Shown piece after piece: positions 45,801 to 54,774 of a stretch of DNA of 64,000 bases. The translations under genes were made by a program, and so were the position numbers. Every line of letters begins with the position of its first letter. Positions within the stretch are counted from its first letter, which is position 1. Under the pieces are notes generated by a model. The model was not told the DNA's origin. It saw only the letters and a program-made list of their open reading frames with translations, and ran no database searches. This DNA comes from Aplysia californica (Eukaryota > Mollusca > Gastropoda > Aplysiida > Aplysiidae), in assembly GCF_000002075.1 (NCBI RefSeq), contig NW_004797758.1, positions 87,254-151,253 of the forward strand, read 5' to 3'.

Positions 45801-48800
45801 TTAGACAGTGCCCATTTTGTCCAGTTTGGCAAATAATCTCCATTTTCCTAGACCTTCTCTTCAGATGACTTTTTTCTGCAGGCCCATCACTGAAAAATCC
45901 AGAACCAAGCACAACCCTCCTTTAAACACCTAAATTGAAGAAAGGACCTAACACATTCAAATGGTATTAAAATGTCTCTCAAGTGGACTAAGCGCCACGT
46001 CACATAGATACAGCTGGAGATCATAGCGCAGAGCAGTTGTATTGAGTATTGAGCCATTTCCACAAAAAATGAAAACATTTGGTTGATGGTCAAAAACTGT
46101 AATAAAAGCCATTCTGAATCCTAATTAAAGCAAAAATCATTCTTTTCAAACAAGTAATCCAACGACTCCTACCTTGCAACCGTGTCCTCACTGTGTCGAG
46201 TGGGTAAAAGACTGAGATAGCAACCACACTGCCCTGTGGACAACACAAAATTGGAAGTGTTATAAAACAGAAATTGCAATCCAACACATCAGAAAATGTT
46301 CACTCTTTCACTTACCGTCTTATTCAGAGTCACCAACCGAACACCTACTGCTCACACTACTGTGAAAATACTTTATTCATAATCCACATCTCAATTCTTT
46401 TGATGATGTTGTAGGTCGGTAGGTATGTTTTTTTGTTTTTTTTAATTGTTTTACGTCTTGGGCCAAATAAAAGCAAACCATTTTGACAGACGTGTGAAAA
46501 CAGCACAAATTATAAATGCCAACACATAAATCAAAAACCTTTTTGTGTTGTTAACAATGTTTTCATTTTTTTAAATAGTAAAGGTCGTATACTTTATTTT
46601 CAAGGGTTAAAAAAACGATTTTTATATAAGTAGTTGAGATAGGACAGGGGAAATGAATAGTTTCCTTTGATATAATTTGATGATGTTGAAGACCTTGACA
46701 AGGCTGGCAAGCTGTTCCCTCTGTCACACGGCATGAATCTTATAGTAGAATATCACTTTTCTGCTATCAGTTTGCTTAAATTAAAAAACCCAGCAATACT
46801 TAACATGCATTTTACATAAATTTACTTTCACCCCATCACACAGATGACAATGACTAATGAAAATCTTAATTCATCTCAAAGGGAGAAATTTGTCTCGGTC
46901 ATTTACAATGGCAGTGGATGTTATAAAGGTTAGGTGCACTCACACACGCAACAAGACAGGACATGGTATTAGAAATATATCTTTTACATATGCTGAAACA
47001 ACCTGCTCCGTAAAACATTCTCACTATCAGTATCTCTCCTCTCTCTGTTTCATTTCTAGCACTGCGCGTTTAGTAACCTTACTGTAGTTGGTACAAAAGA
47101 ATTTCAATATCTGTCTGTTCCTGGTTTTTTTTAAAATGTATATATATATATCGCTTACTGAGGGTCGATGATTGAAATTCCAGTGTCGGTGGGTGGCTAT
47201 GGTCACTTAGCATTATTTCTGCCTTTCTTATCTAAAGTGTTCGTCTTTTGAAAATATTCAAAGTTATAGGTCTCTATCAACTGTTCTTGATGCCTTTGTA
47301 TGATATACTGTCTTCCCAAGTTGAGAAATAACAAAATTTATCAAAGTTCCTATTGAGGAAGTGTTGAACATCTGATGCACTGCTTTAGGCATCAAACTGC
47401 TGTTAAGTAATATACATCTGGCCACTAAAACTGTCGCCGACAATTTTTAAAAAAAAAAATTTCAAACCTTTCTGCAAAACATCAAACTATATCGGGAAAA
47501 AACGAGGGGCATGTATGAACCTCAGGACCACAGGGGACATCATGTATTGTATGAACCTCGGCATGCCCCCACGATTGGTCCAAAACCTAAAAATAACTCT
47601 ATGCGAAAACGTGAAACAGTATAGGTTAACACTATCAACACTATTTTTAGGCAGGTTATTTGAAAGAGGAGGGACCTCCGAGTTTTAACGTCCATCTCCG
47701 AAAGGATCGAAAATTACATGCAATTATTAGGTTTTAAAGTGTGAACATGGTTCAAATAAAAACCATCTGATATTTTGACTATGGAAGGACTTCCATAACG
47801 GGGGTAACCAGTCACTTAGTCACACAGCCATCTCGTCACACCCCAATTATGTGTAACGAAATGACTTCCATTCTCTTCAAAATTGTTATGCTAGTGGAGT
47901 TTTGGAGGATCAGCCTAAAGCTTTTTTGAAGTTATATATACATTTTTATTACTAATGTAAATTAAATGTTCGTCAAAACTGTTCCATAGTTGAACCATAG
48001 TTGAACAATTGTTTAAATAAGGCAAAAACAATGTCTGGTAAAGAGTTAAAAATTAAGGCTTTATGTTTGAAAGTAAGGGTCTAGCTTTTAGCTAAATCAC
48101 AGTACCGTACACTTCTATACTAATTTATTTTTAACAGAACTAATCCAATCCTCAACCCTAACCCTCTATTCTATAGAGGCCTATTATTCTATCTAGATCT
48201 GGATCTATTTATAGTGGTCACTCGTTAGGGAATTTCTCCCTCGATTACTATTAATTTTTAATTTGTGACGAATTACGTCAATATTCATATAAAACAGATA
48301 AAAATGAACTAGAAAAGGGTTTTACTGGCTGACTAAATACTTAGAGTAGAGGAAGTGGTGTCTGCGCTACCCTAAGCATAAAAAGTGACCTTGCCAGTTC
48401 CCGGTGAGAGAGGAGGTAACCCCACAATAACTGATGAGAAGCAAATTTCGTCTGCTATCGTCGGCCCAGGGCGCTATGCCTGCTTTGTTTGCCTGTCTCC
48501 CTCAGTAGTGGCATTTGTGAGGCAAAGTGAGGGCGGGTGTGTGCGACAATGAGCGGGGGTGCGCGTTCCTGCTTGAAGGTGGTGCGTTTTATGGAGGGGC
48601 TGCGCCCTAGGATAGGGCGGGTCTTGCACCATGCCCTAATAACGTTTTACTATGAATCTTATAGGCTAACGTATAATTTTCTAACCACAAAGGAGGAAAT
48701 ATTCTTACAAATTACACAGGAGTAAAGTTACAAGTGGAACTCAATTTTTATGTATAGCCAAAAGAGAAAGAAAAAAAAAAATAACGGACGCCAACACTTA

Positions 48801-51218
48801 CAATGGAAACAGTAATCTATTAGTAAGTCTAGATAACTTGGAAAATCAGGAATTAAATTATATAAAAGAACTGCAAAATACATTACATGTGGATTTAAAC
48901 GCACATGGACAAACAAAGATAATGTTCACACTAATAGTATGATGAAACAAATTGGGATGGGGAGATTAGTCAACACAGCAAAAGAGCTCGATGTCCATGG
49001 CATCCAGGTCTTCCAGAGTTTTGTCCTTCAGGTCCATCTGTTTGACACAGTCGACTGTAATATTCCCGCAATCGTCGGAGCTGTCGTCATACACCGGCTC
49101 TTCTCCTGAGTCAGAGGAATCTTCATCCTCTTTCTTCTTCTGTGAGGCCATAACCAAAGCATTCATCTTCTTCTCCTGAATTCTCCTCTTTCTCCTTTGA
49201 TTTGCCTGCTCCCCTTGTTTTTTCTTCTTTTTGGCGTTCCTTCTTGTCTTCAGCTTGCGCTAGCTGTTCCATCTTTTTCTGCTCCCTTTGCTTCTTCCTC
49301 TCTTCCTTCTGCTGCTGTTCTTCTTCCGCCTTCCTCTTCTTCGTGAGCACCATCTCTTTCTTGTCATTTCCACTGATGGACGGTGGCACAGGTGGCCGAG
49401 CCCTTCTAGCAGCCTAGTTCTTTGAACATCACGGCAACGTGAGCACCTTGTCGATAGTCATCTGCCTGGAGGGGGTCTGAGGTTCCAGGCTCTTGCTGAT
49501 GGCTGGGAGAGCAGAAGAGCCAGTTGTTCAATATTGTCCATCAGAATGGACCACATGTTGTAGTCGGGGTCGATCTTGGGGTACAGGTCTCCCTTCTCCT
49601 CCCCAAGCTTAAAGTTCATGGAGCATATTTCCTTGAGTCGATGACGACGAGTTTGTGACGTCCTGGATGGGGCAGAGGCAGACGAAGTGGGTGACAAGTG
49701 GAGGGTAGGGACAGGGGACCTTGTGAAGGTGCAGCTGGGTTCAGCTTGTCACTTGTGAGGACAACGTCAGGGTTGTAGGGAAACTGCCCTGACTTGGTGA
49801 ATCCCCTCATGGCTGTTTCCGTCCGAGCTGCTGGTCCAGAGGCTGTGTCAGGTGGCTGGTGTGGGCCTTGATGCAATAGAATATTACCCCATTCTCGTTG
49901 CAGAGGTCTGAGACGCGAAACCCCGCCATACCAGACGCCATGTCGGCACTGCGCGTCTACCCCCCATCCATCCCCTCAGAGAGGCAGAGCGGCTCCATGC
50001 TTCGCTTTGCACTAATGCTACACGCACAACACACTGCTGTGTGTGTAGTACAGTGGAATCCTGTTATAACGAAAAGGAGGGGACCGGAGCAAAATGTCCG
50101 TTATAGCAAGATTCTCGCTATAAGGGATCCAGTAATAAATTCAAGGGAAACTGTAAAATAGGCCAAATCTATGATTTTGTGGTTCTGTTTGTTTCCTTTT
50201 GATATCTCCCCTGATGATGATTTGGTTTCAACATGACCTTTAGGTCTTACGTGATCAAAAATCAAATCAGGTTTCTTTCTCTAGCGCTAGATCTAGCGAT
50301 GTTGACTGACAGCTCGGCGTTGGCAATCAGAAAGAAAGGGCTCTCGGCTAACTCGCCCGCTGTGTTTTCCCCCACCCCACCACACCCTGTGGTGCGTTCC
50401 GCCAGCTTGCGCTCGTCACTAATTCGCTCCATCCATTACATTGCTGTGACCTCTCCATCCCCGCATCAGAGAAGTGAGAGGAATGGTAGGCCTTGATCAT
50501 CTAAACTAGGCTTACACTGGCCTATCACGCGATGCGTTCTGCTTGTCACCCTCCCTACTCAGTCGCTCCGGCCTTCATTGTTGACAAACATTGGCTCTCC
50601 CATTCTTAGTTTCGCTAGATCACCAACAAGTTTCTCAACTGGCGAGGTTTTACATTATGCATGTATAATTGGCCTATGCATTGTGCACAGCAGCAGCAAT
50701 ATTCCGCTATAACCGACTCGCGTGTCCGTCTGACTGTGCTATTTATATAGCAGTATTTTATTTACAAAGGTAAAGAAAGGAAAAAAACGGGGTTTTAGAA
50801 TAGTGTCTTTATAACAGACTTCTCGTTTTTTCCGGACTCGTTATAAGTGGCTCCACTGTACAAGTATACACATCTTCATAAAATGCATTGACAGCCTTAC
50901 AACTGCAGGTCGATGCATTGTTAGAATACGTAATCAGCAAGCCTTGAAATAATTTACCTCTGTGTACGTGCAGTAAGCAACCATATCGACCAACCAAAGA
51001 TCTCGTGCCACAGGAAAGGACGCTGTCGGGCGTTGATAAATGCGAGAACACTCTAGCACGTCTCAATTGGTTCATACCACAGGGTTGGCGCGCTGACCCC
51101 CCTGTCGCACAACCTCGTCGCTACTCTAGGCCTACATTAAGATTTCTGCAGGTCTCTGCATATCTCTCAACTTATCTCTCTCCCTCCCTGTCACTCTCAC
51201 CACCCTCCTTCTGTAGTG

Positions 51219-51261
<43 letters not shown>

Positions 51262-54200
51262 CCTCTTTCCCAAGGCAGGGTAACAAACGCAAAAGTCCCC
51301 ATTTTGTAACACATACCACTATTAAATTCTTCTTCTTCTCCTTCCTCTACTCCTTGTATTTCTTCATCTTCTTCTTGTTCTCCTCCTCCTCCTCCTCCAT
51401 CTACTATTTCTGATCCTCCTCCTTTTTCTTTTATTCATTTTCTTCTTCATCTATGAGGGCTCCAAACCCGCTGTGAGAAGGAAGATGACGGTCCAAGGCG
51501 TGAAACTGAAACGGGGAATTCCCAGAGTACAGTAAGCCTACTTAATGTATTCATGAGTCAAATGTTCAGCCAATCGTAGCCCGGTTTACGCTCTCTGTTC
51601 AGTAGTCGCATGTTTTAACTCCAATGGCTTCCAGGGCTCCTTTCCGCAGTTCCCTGTTGCAGTGCTGTGGCAGTCTGGAATCCCATAACACATTGTTACA
51701 AAAGTTATTCGATAACTTTCTATTATCAAAGATCGTTCATAAGAAGACAGCTCTAGTTCACTTGGCCAAAAAAGTGTCGGCAGAAGTCCGCGCCTTAGTT
51801 CAGATATGGTGCTGGAGTCTTTGTTTTGAAGAGCGCTGCACTTTTTCGAAAAAGGCGCCACTGGATTTTCAGTGTCAACATGGACATGTGACTCAGCCTT
51901 GTTGTGATTGGCTGCAAACCACTTGATTGCGCGATTCGCAGGCCTGAAAACAAACGCCTTTGTTTCTGTAGGTCACCGACCAAGTCGATCGGTTTGTGCC
52001 ACGATGGCCGCTTTGCGCCCTCAATTTGGCTACCCCCAGCTACCCGATCGGCCCGACTCGACCCGATCGCGTATGTGGGCACCCCCTATAGCCGTACTTA
52101 AGTAGATCGGCACTCTTTGGGAGAAGAGGTTCCGACCTAACTCCATACACGTTTATATACACAAAATCGGAAACAAAAACGGAAGTCGAGAAAAAAAACT
52201 GAACTGAGTGGCTTGCCAAATCTATTTGAGACTATTTCTGAATTTTAACATTTTTTTAAAGTGTGCGGAGAACAATTTTGGCACTAAAAACTGCCACAAA
52301 CCATTATTTTGTGAATTTAGCAGGGGGCGAGACCCTGTAACCCTCCCCTTTTTTTTACCCTACATGATGTCATTCCATGCGGTACCTCCAAAGATTCTCT
52401 ACTGTATCATGTATATATACACGATCTTTGGTACCTCCACGGCCTTATATAAAAATAGTCTGTGGGTATCCCAGGAAGTGATGACATCACATAACTAAAA
52501 TTAGCAGCCAATCAGGAAGATGCGTCGTTCTACATTTAGTCGCATGTGGCTAAAGTACGGCTAGCCACTTACTTCGTAGTAAAAGTAAAGGCCACCTTTA
52601 TTCTCATCCCGGGTGACAATAACCCATGTCTCGCTATTCTCCCCCCCCCCCCCCCCCCCCGGTGAGAATAGCTCCCACCCCGGTGTGGGCATGAGGCGAG
52701 GACTCGCCCCTGACCTCTCGCAGGCCGATAAAATCACCTAGGCCCTTTGAGGTTGGAAACGAATATAATTATAATGCAAAAACATTTCTCGCCTCTCCAG
52801 TAAAAAAAAAAAGGCTCACTACAAACACTACAGAGCGGGATGTGAGACCGGCCACGGGGCGGACCATTCGTTGTTTACACACTGACTTAACGATGGCTGG
52901 CCTCTCACTCTATGCCTGCACACAAGAAATGAATTATGGTTCAAGGAACAGGAGAGCGTACAAACATATGAGATACACGCACGAGACAATAAATGCTCTC
53001 GCACAACTGTAGAAGGGTTGTAAATTATTCAGACCAAATGGGCGAGGGCGTTAAATTGTGTTAAAACTAGATCTAGATATATCTAGTTTAATAATTTTTA
53101 TCAGATCAAGCAATCCAAGCTCTTCCTTCATTTTCATTTTTTTTCTTTTATTCTTTCTTCTCCTATTTTTCTTGCATCTTCTGTCCCCTTCTTCTTGAAC
53201 ATTTGGAGTTTGGAGCCAAAAAAGAGCCAGAGAGCCAAATTAAATTCTCCAGACCAGATGCAATCCAAAAGAGCCAAATTTGTGGGATTTTGCTAATCTG
53301 ACAAGATCTAGAACATGTCTAGATCTAGATATAATATTCCGATTCAGCACCAGCACTAATCCTGTGGAGCATCAGCCCCAGTAACCTCAGCCCTTAGCCT
53401 TTTATACAATTTCCGGTGAAACAAGGGAGGGGGTGAGAATAGCGAGACATGAACATAGGAAGTCTAGACTAAATCTAGATTCTAGCTAGATTTTCTAGAT
53501 CTAGATTCTAGAGACTAGGGTTAAGGCCACCTCTATTCTCACCCCGGGTGAGAATAGCGCAGGCGAGTCTTTTGGCTATTCTCACCCGGTGGGCGTTCAC
53601 CGTTATAGCCTAGGCCAACCAGTGAAACGTTCAACCCTGAACCACAGAATTCTACACTGTGATAACAGAATTATAGAATTCTGTGCTGTGAACAAACGTT
53701 CTAGATCTATTACTACTGTTAGTGTTAGCCTAAAAGCGTGCAATTTTGTCTGTGGGCAGTGGAGAGAGAGAAAGAGAGAGAGAGAGGAGTAGCACGAGAA
53801 CTTCCGGGCAAAACAAAATGGCAACCCGCGTAGTTCGGCTCGATTCGGAAGTTAAATATCCGTAGCATCTTTATAGACAACCAAATTAATTTAGTTTTCT
53901 TAGTGTAAAATCATTTTTTAACTTTGTTTTGGTCAATTTGATTGTCCACACCGATAGACAGATTCAGAAAGAGACAGAGAGAGAGAGAGGGGAGGAGTAG
54001 ATCTTGCGAGAACTTCCGGGCAAAACAAAATGGCTTCCTGCGTAGTTCGGCTTGATTCGAAAAGTGAAATAGCCATAGCATCTTTGAAGACGATCAAATT
54101 AGCTTACTTTCGTGCTATAACGTAATTTTTTCTTGGCTTTTATCAATTTGATCATCCACACCGATAGACAGTATTCCAAAATGAGGAAAAAACAGGTCTT

Positions 54201-54774
54201 GTTTCACACCGGGTGAGAATAGCCTACGCTGGCAAGTCTCACCCGGGGTGAGAGGTAGATCGTACTATTCTCACCCCGGGTGAGAATAGTCACTTCCTAG
54301 GGTTAATTCTCTCACCCCGAATAACCACTTCCAAAAGTAAAAGAAATGACTAGACTCTAGTAGTCTAGATCTAGTTTTTTATACAAAGTGGGGGAGTGTC
54401 TTATACTCTTAGGGGATACATTGTGCACATTTAATTTTACTCACTGTTGCTCCTGACACTGCATGAACGAGGTTGGAGTAGGTAAATAAGTTCGACAATC
54501 CAACACCACCCTGCTCTGGCTCCTTTTTTTCCGATACAACAACTGGAACGACATCAGCATACTGGCGGTATGGCTTGGAATTCACTTCTGGTACACATAG
54601 AGATATTGATCTACGTCCTGGACCCATTTTGCTTTCATAGGGTAAACCAAGCTGTCCACTGATGACTATCTTTATCTGTTTTCCTGTAGAAGTAGATCTA
54701 GATCCTAGAAGGTGATACCGGGTGTTGTTACTAGGACGCTGTACTGACCACTGTTCCGTCTCTCTTTTGGTCAT
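30834..54774 (-). CDS. SLC25A17: Peroxisomal carrier SLC25A17 (PMP34)
   Basis: Nine coding exons on the minus strand join in frame: 54774-54445, 46233-46173, 45507-45441, 42851-42697, 36204-36061, 34467-34319, 33304-33206, 32003-31942 and 30978-30834. All three mitochondrial-carrier-fold signatures are present: [10 protein letters not shown] (exon 2), [15 protein letters not shown] (exon 5) and [12 protein letters not shown] (exon 7). [20 protein letters not shown] (exon 4) and [20 protein letters not shown] (exon 9) match my recollection of vertebrate PMP34. The family sits in the peroxisomal membrane and exchanges CoA, FAD and related cofactors. Without the first ~90 residues the product is about 315 residues, close to the human 307. 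The exon 1 frame adds a ~90-residue N-terminal extension absent from the human protein. The loop after exon 5's signature is also longer than usual. A diverged copy of exon 4 lies at 40334-40495 (separate entry). The gene diverges from TBL3. Confidence 0.93.
31079..31941 (-). other. SLC25A17 intron 8, no feature
   Basis: AT-rich intron. The plus-strand frame at 31584-31769 is not recognised and is probably chance. Confidence 0.5.
32418..33133. mobile_element. piggyBac-type MITE with TTAA duplication, second family
   Basis: TTAA lies at 32418-32421 and 33130-33133 around perfect 15 bp inverted repeats: CACATTACACCCTAA at 32422-32436 and TTAGGGTGTAATGTG at 33115-33129. The length is almost that of the 26791 element, but the ends differ. 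The plus strand near 32755-32835 encodes [19 protein letters not shown] before a stop. That resembles the acidic N-terminus of piggyBac transposases, so this looks like an internally deleted autonomous element. It is inserted in SLC25A17 intron 7. Confidence 0.85.
33305..34318 (-). other. SLC25A17 intron 6, with a possible piggyBac-type end
   Basis: TTAACACTTTGAGC at 33886-33899 has the form of a piggyBac-type terminus with its TTAA. A short palindrome follows (CCGTGTATTTACGG, 33907-33920). No matching inverted end is found nearby, so this would be a truncated fragment. The rest of the intron shows nothing recognisable. Confidence 0.35.
34468..35220 (-). other. SLC25A17 intron 5, left part
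   Basis: A C-run (34760-34778) and a purine-rich stretch (about 34890-35010) are present. No coding segment is recognised. Confidence 0.5.
35221..36060. repeat. Minisatellite derived from the exon 5 splice junction
   Basis: About fifteen fairly regular ~29 bp units from about 35615 to 36060, plus a more irregular zone with longer higher-order spacing at 35221-35614. Each unit carries CCTATGATCCC then TGTTACA or CATTATA then CCGACACATA. On the minus strand this reads TAACAGGGATCATAGGTATG. The adjoining SLC25A17 exon 5 end and donor read TAACGGGATCATAG/GTAAGT (36061-36080 and the donor at 36059-36060). The array therefore consists of copies of the gene's own exon-intron boundary and starts exactly at the real donor. 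About ten of the regular units keep ATAG/GTATGT, a plausible 5' splice site. Confidence 0.92.
36061..36204 (-). CDS. SLC25A17: SLC25A17 exon 5 (second carrier signature)
   Basis: This 144 nt exon encodes [20 protein letters not shown] followed by the loop [20 protein letters not shown] then VRYNGII. It enters with two bases (acceptor CTCACACAG) and leaves with one base, ATAG/GTAAGT. The loop is several residues longer than the vertebrate equivalent as I recall it. The downstream 840 bp is a minisatellite made from this exon's end. Confidence 0.93.
   Translation of the reverse strand, partial: ASSMCSSRPPCGWPTPASSCREPSCTQNTTSKGDPACRGTLSGITGS
36275..36420 (+). repeat. Short intronic repeat family S, copy 1
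   Basis: This starts TTTTAGTAAGAGTTTTGCGG then CACTTGCAACC, a variant of the SINE tail. An A-rich middle with GAGATAGGAAAGAAGGAG follows, and it ends ACCACACCATAGCACCCACC then AACCACCCA. Four more copies in the same orientation lie at 37150, 37685, 39690 and 40628. It is in SLC25A17 intron 4. Confidence 0.75.
36421..37149 (-). other. SLC25A17 intron 4 spacer, no feature
   Basis: AT-rich intron sequence between copies 1 and 2 of the short repeat family. Nothing else is recognised. Confidence 0.5.
37150..37323 (+). repeat. Short intronic repeat family S, copy 2
   Basis: The best-preserved copy. GAGTTTTACTGCGCTCGCAA starts it. Then come GGTCATATGAGTGCC, TTACAAGAGAGTAACAAACA, GGAGATAAGGACGATAGATG, and the end AAACCACACCAGAGCACCTG then CCAACCACCCACC. 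The first 50 bases link the family to the SINE tail at 3103 and 10785. Confidence 0.8.
37685..37852 (+). repeat. Short intronic repeat family S, copy 3
   Basis: A diverged copy: AAAGAGTTTAGAGGCACTTG, GTTACTAAAGAGTAACATAC, ATGATAGATGTTTGATAAGA and the end CTACACCAGACGACCCGCCA then ACCACCCC. Confidence 0.75.
37853..38985 (-). other. SLC25A17 intron 4 spacer, no feature
   Basis: AT-rich intron sequence without recognisable repeats or coding potential. Confidence 0.5.
38990..39310 (-). repeat. tRNA-derived SINE, minus strand (third family)
   Basis: The complement of about 39250-39305 has an A-box-like TGGTGTAGTGGTTTAG and a degraded B box. The body includes GGCTGAGTGCAACACAACAT, which matches 11850 in the JmjC intron. 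A more degraded head of similar form lies at 41215-41270. Confidence 0.6.
39690..39870 (+). repeat. Short intronic repeat family S, copy 4
   Basis: TTGTAAGAGTTTTACGACAC, then GCTACAAAAGAGTAACATAC, GGAGAGATAAGGATGATTGA and the end AACAGAGAACCTACAACCAC. Same orientation as the other copies. Confidence 0.75.
40334..40495 (-). CDS. SLC25A17: Duplicate of SLC25A17 exon 4 (exon 4b), possible alternative exon
   Basis: The minus strand reads [20 protein letters not shown], then [20 protein letters not shown], then [15 protein letters not shown]. This aligns with exon 4 ([20 protein letters not shown] ... [13 protein letters not shown]). The spacing between YRGW and FVYFY is identical at 11 residues, and the family's Gly codon is split at the same place. 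It is open throughout and has a donor (ACAG/GTACCA) and an acceptor (TCCCCAG). With that acceptor it is 162 nt and enters and leaves in phase 1. So it fits in frame only between exon 4 and exon 5 and cannot replace exon 4 after exon 3. Similarity to exon 4 is only moderate, so the duplication is old. Whether it is spliced is unknown. A decayed copy that stayed open by chance is the alternative. Confidence 0.6.
40628..40775 (+). repeat. Short intronic repeat family S, copy 5
   Basis: GTTTCTGTAAGAGTTTATAT, CGCACTTGCAACACAAATAG, ACCAGAAAGTAACATAC, AGGAGAGATTAGGAAAGAAA and the end CACACTAGAAAGCCCACCAA. It lies just upstream, in gene orientation, of the exon 4 duplicate. Confidence 0.7.
40776..42046 (-). 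other. SLC25A17 intron 4 spacer
   Basis: A G-run lies at about 41413-41437. A degraded tRNA-like head of SINE type is possible at 41215-41270. Nothing else is recognised. Confidence 0.45.
42047..42292. mobile_element. Small MITE with ~28 bp inverted ends
   Basis: The left end CTGCTGTGCCTAGGCAGACG then ACGTATCT is an imperfect inverted copy of the right end AGATACGTCGCTCTGCCTTG then GCATGGCAG. The interior is about 190 bp, AT-rich and non-coding. No clear target duplication is seen. It lies in SLC25A17 intron 4, about 400 bp from exon 4. Confidence 0.65.
42697..42851 (-). CDS. SLC25A17: SLC25A17 exon 4 (canonical copy)
   Basis: This 155 nt exon encodes [20 protein letters not shown], then [20 protein letters not shown], then [12 protein letters not shown]. 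That is the even-numbered helix of the first carrier repeat and the start of the next helix. It enters after the two leftover bases of exon 3 (GGGCT/GTAAGT) and leaves with one base (GCAG/GTAGCA). Its near-match to vertebrate PMP34 marks it as the ancestral copy relative to 40334-40495. Confidence 0.93.
42972..43022 (+). repeat. SINE tail fragment
   Basis: GAGCGCTCATATGACCTTAG then CAGTTGCGAGCGCCGTAAAA is the reverse complement of the conserved SINE tail seen at 3103. Only the tail is present, and it abuts MITE family A copy 4. Confidence 0.75.
43030..43445 (+). mobile_element. TIR MITE family A, copy 4
   Basis: The left end GGTGGAATCAGGTGCTCGTC and right end TTTCGACGAGCACCAGATTT then CACTACGATGCCTCACTTAT are inverted. 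The interior keeps TACACATCTATCTTTAATTG, TTAGAGTCTGAGGAAACTTA and CAACATTTTTCAGTAAG. This is the only copy of the family outside the JmjC gene, in SLC25A17 intron 3. Confidence 0.85.
43446..45300 (-). other. SLC25A17 intron 3 remainder
   Basis: Apart from a C-run (about 44944-44973) and a short (CA)n repeat beyond it, no feature is seen. The plus-strand open frames around 44108-44477 overlap one another in different frames, show no domain and are treated as chance. Confidence 0.5.
45301..45334. repeat. (CA)n microsatellite
   Basis: A short CA run in SLC25A17 intron 3, about 110 bp from exon 3. Confidence 0.9.
45508..46172 (-). other. SLC25A17 intron 2, no feature
   Basis: AT-rich intron. 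No repeat or coding segment is recognised. Confidence 0.5.
46234..48964 (-). other. SLC25A17 intron 1, 3' part
   Basis: Mostly unassigned AT-rich sequence. A TA run lies at 47140-47152. A pair of GGGGCATG/CATGCCCC blocks with the shared phrase GTATGAACCTC lies at 47508-47573. No gene is recognised. Confidence 0.45.
48966..49920 (-). pseudogene. pogo-type transposase remnant
   Basis: On the minus strand, 49905-49810 reads [20 protein letters not shown] then LTQPLDQQL, the end of a DDE_1 catalytic domain with its TQPLD box. After a frame change and apparent internal deletion comes [20 protein letters not shown] then LNPAAP (about 49815-49735), the typical C-terminal block of pogo/Tigger-like enzymes. 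Further left are a Lys/Glu-rich coiled-coil-like segment (49389-49200) and an acidic tail ending ELFCCVD (48966). The pieces are in different frames. It lies in SLC25A17 intron 1, 130 bp from a pogo-type MITE. Confidence 0.65.
50051..50858. mobile_element. pogo-type MITE, 808 bp, TA flanked
   Basis: The left end CAGTGGAATCCTGTTATAAC then GA follows TA (50049-50050). The right end CTCGTTATAAGTGGCTCCAC then TG precedes TA (50859-50860). The two are inverted copies. CGTTATAGC- and CGCTATAA-type motifs repeat near the left end, as sub-terminal binding sites would. Its length equals that of the 28200-29008 element but the interior differs. No transposase is readable. Confidence 0.82.
50861..51211. 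other. SLC25A17 intron 1 spacer, no feature
   Basis: No repeat or gene is recognised between the pogo-type MITE and the CT repeat. Confidence 0.45.
51212..51270. repeat. (CT)n microsatellite
   Basis: A CT-rich run. A TTC/CTCCTC pyrimidine tract continues at about 51328-51448. Open frames through it are compositional. Confidence 0.9.
51450..52580. other. Unassigned sequence in SLC25A17 intron 1
   Basis: Open frames on both strands at 51586-52105 overlap each other, and none shows a recognised domain. The phrase AGCCGTACTTAAG at 52089-52101 and AAGTACGGCTAGCC at 52553-52566 belong to the palindromic family at 61.65-62.23 kb. Confidence 0.4.
52587..54320. repeat. Dispersed palindromes of the CTCACCCCGGGTGAG type
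   Basis: The palindrome CTATTCTCACCCCGGGTGAG then AATAG occurs complete at 53532-53556 and 54270-54294. Half or imperfect copies lie near 52602, 52662, 53432, 53575, 54210 and 54235. A C-run (about 52641-52661) sits inside one such pair. Copies occur in both orientations. This is a repeat family unknown to me, flanking and partly enclosing the tandem duplication at 53755-54172. Confidence 0.8.
53755..54172. repeat. ~212 bp tandem duplication with an ETS-like site and ATG
   Basis: Two copies each contain a GA-rich run, GAACTTCCGGGCAAAACAAA then ATGGC, GCGTAGTTCGGCT, and a CCACACCGATAGACAG end. The shared ACTTCCGG sits at 53800 and 54012. Both copies keep a start codon in the same place. The encoded peptides are short (15 residues ending YP in the first copy, about 30 in the second). 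They could be relics of a promoter with a first exon. Confidence 0.75.

Noticed and set aside
49202-49417. Ser/Phe-rich plus-strand protein
   Set aside because: It is the complement of a Lys/Glu-rich segment of the pogo transposase remnant.
51005-51413. Ser/Leu- and Phe-rich open frames
   Set aside because: They run through CT and TTC simple repeats and have no domain.
51586-52105. Small gene in SLC25A17 intron 1
   Set aside because: Open frames overlap on both strands with no conserved motif. Without expression or conservation there is no reason to choose one.
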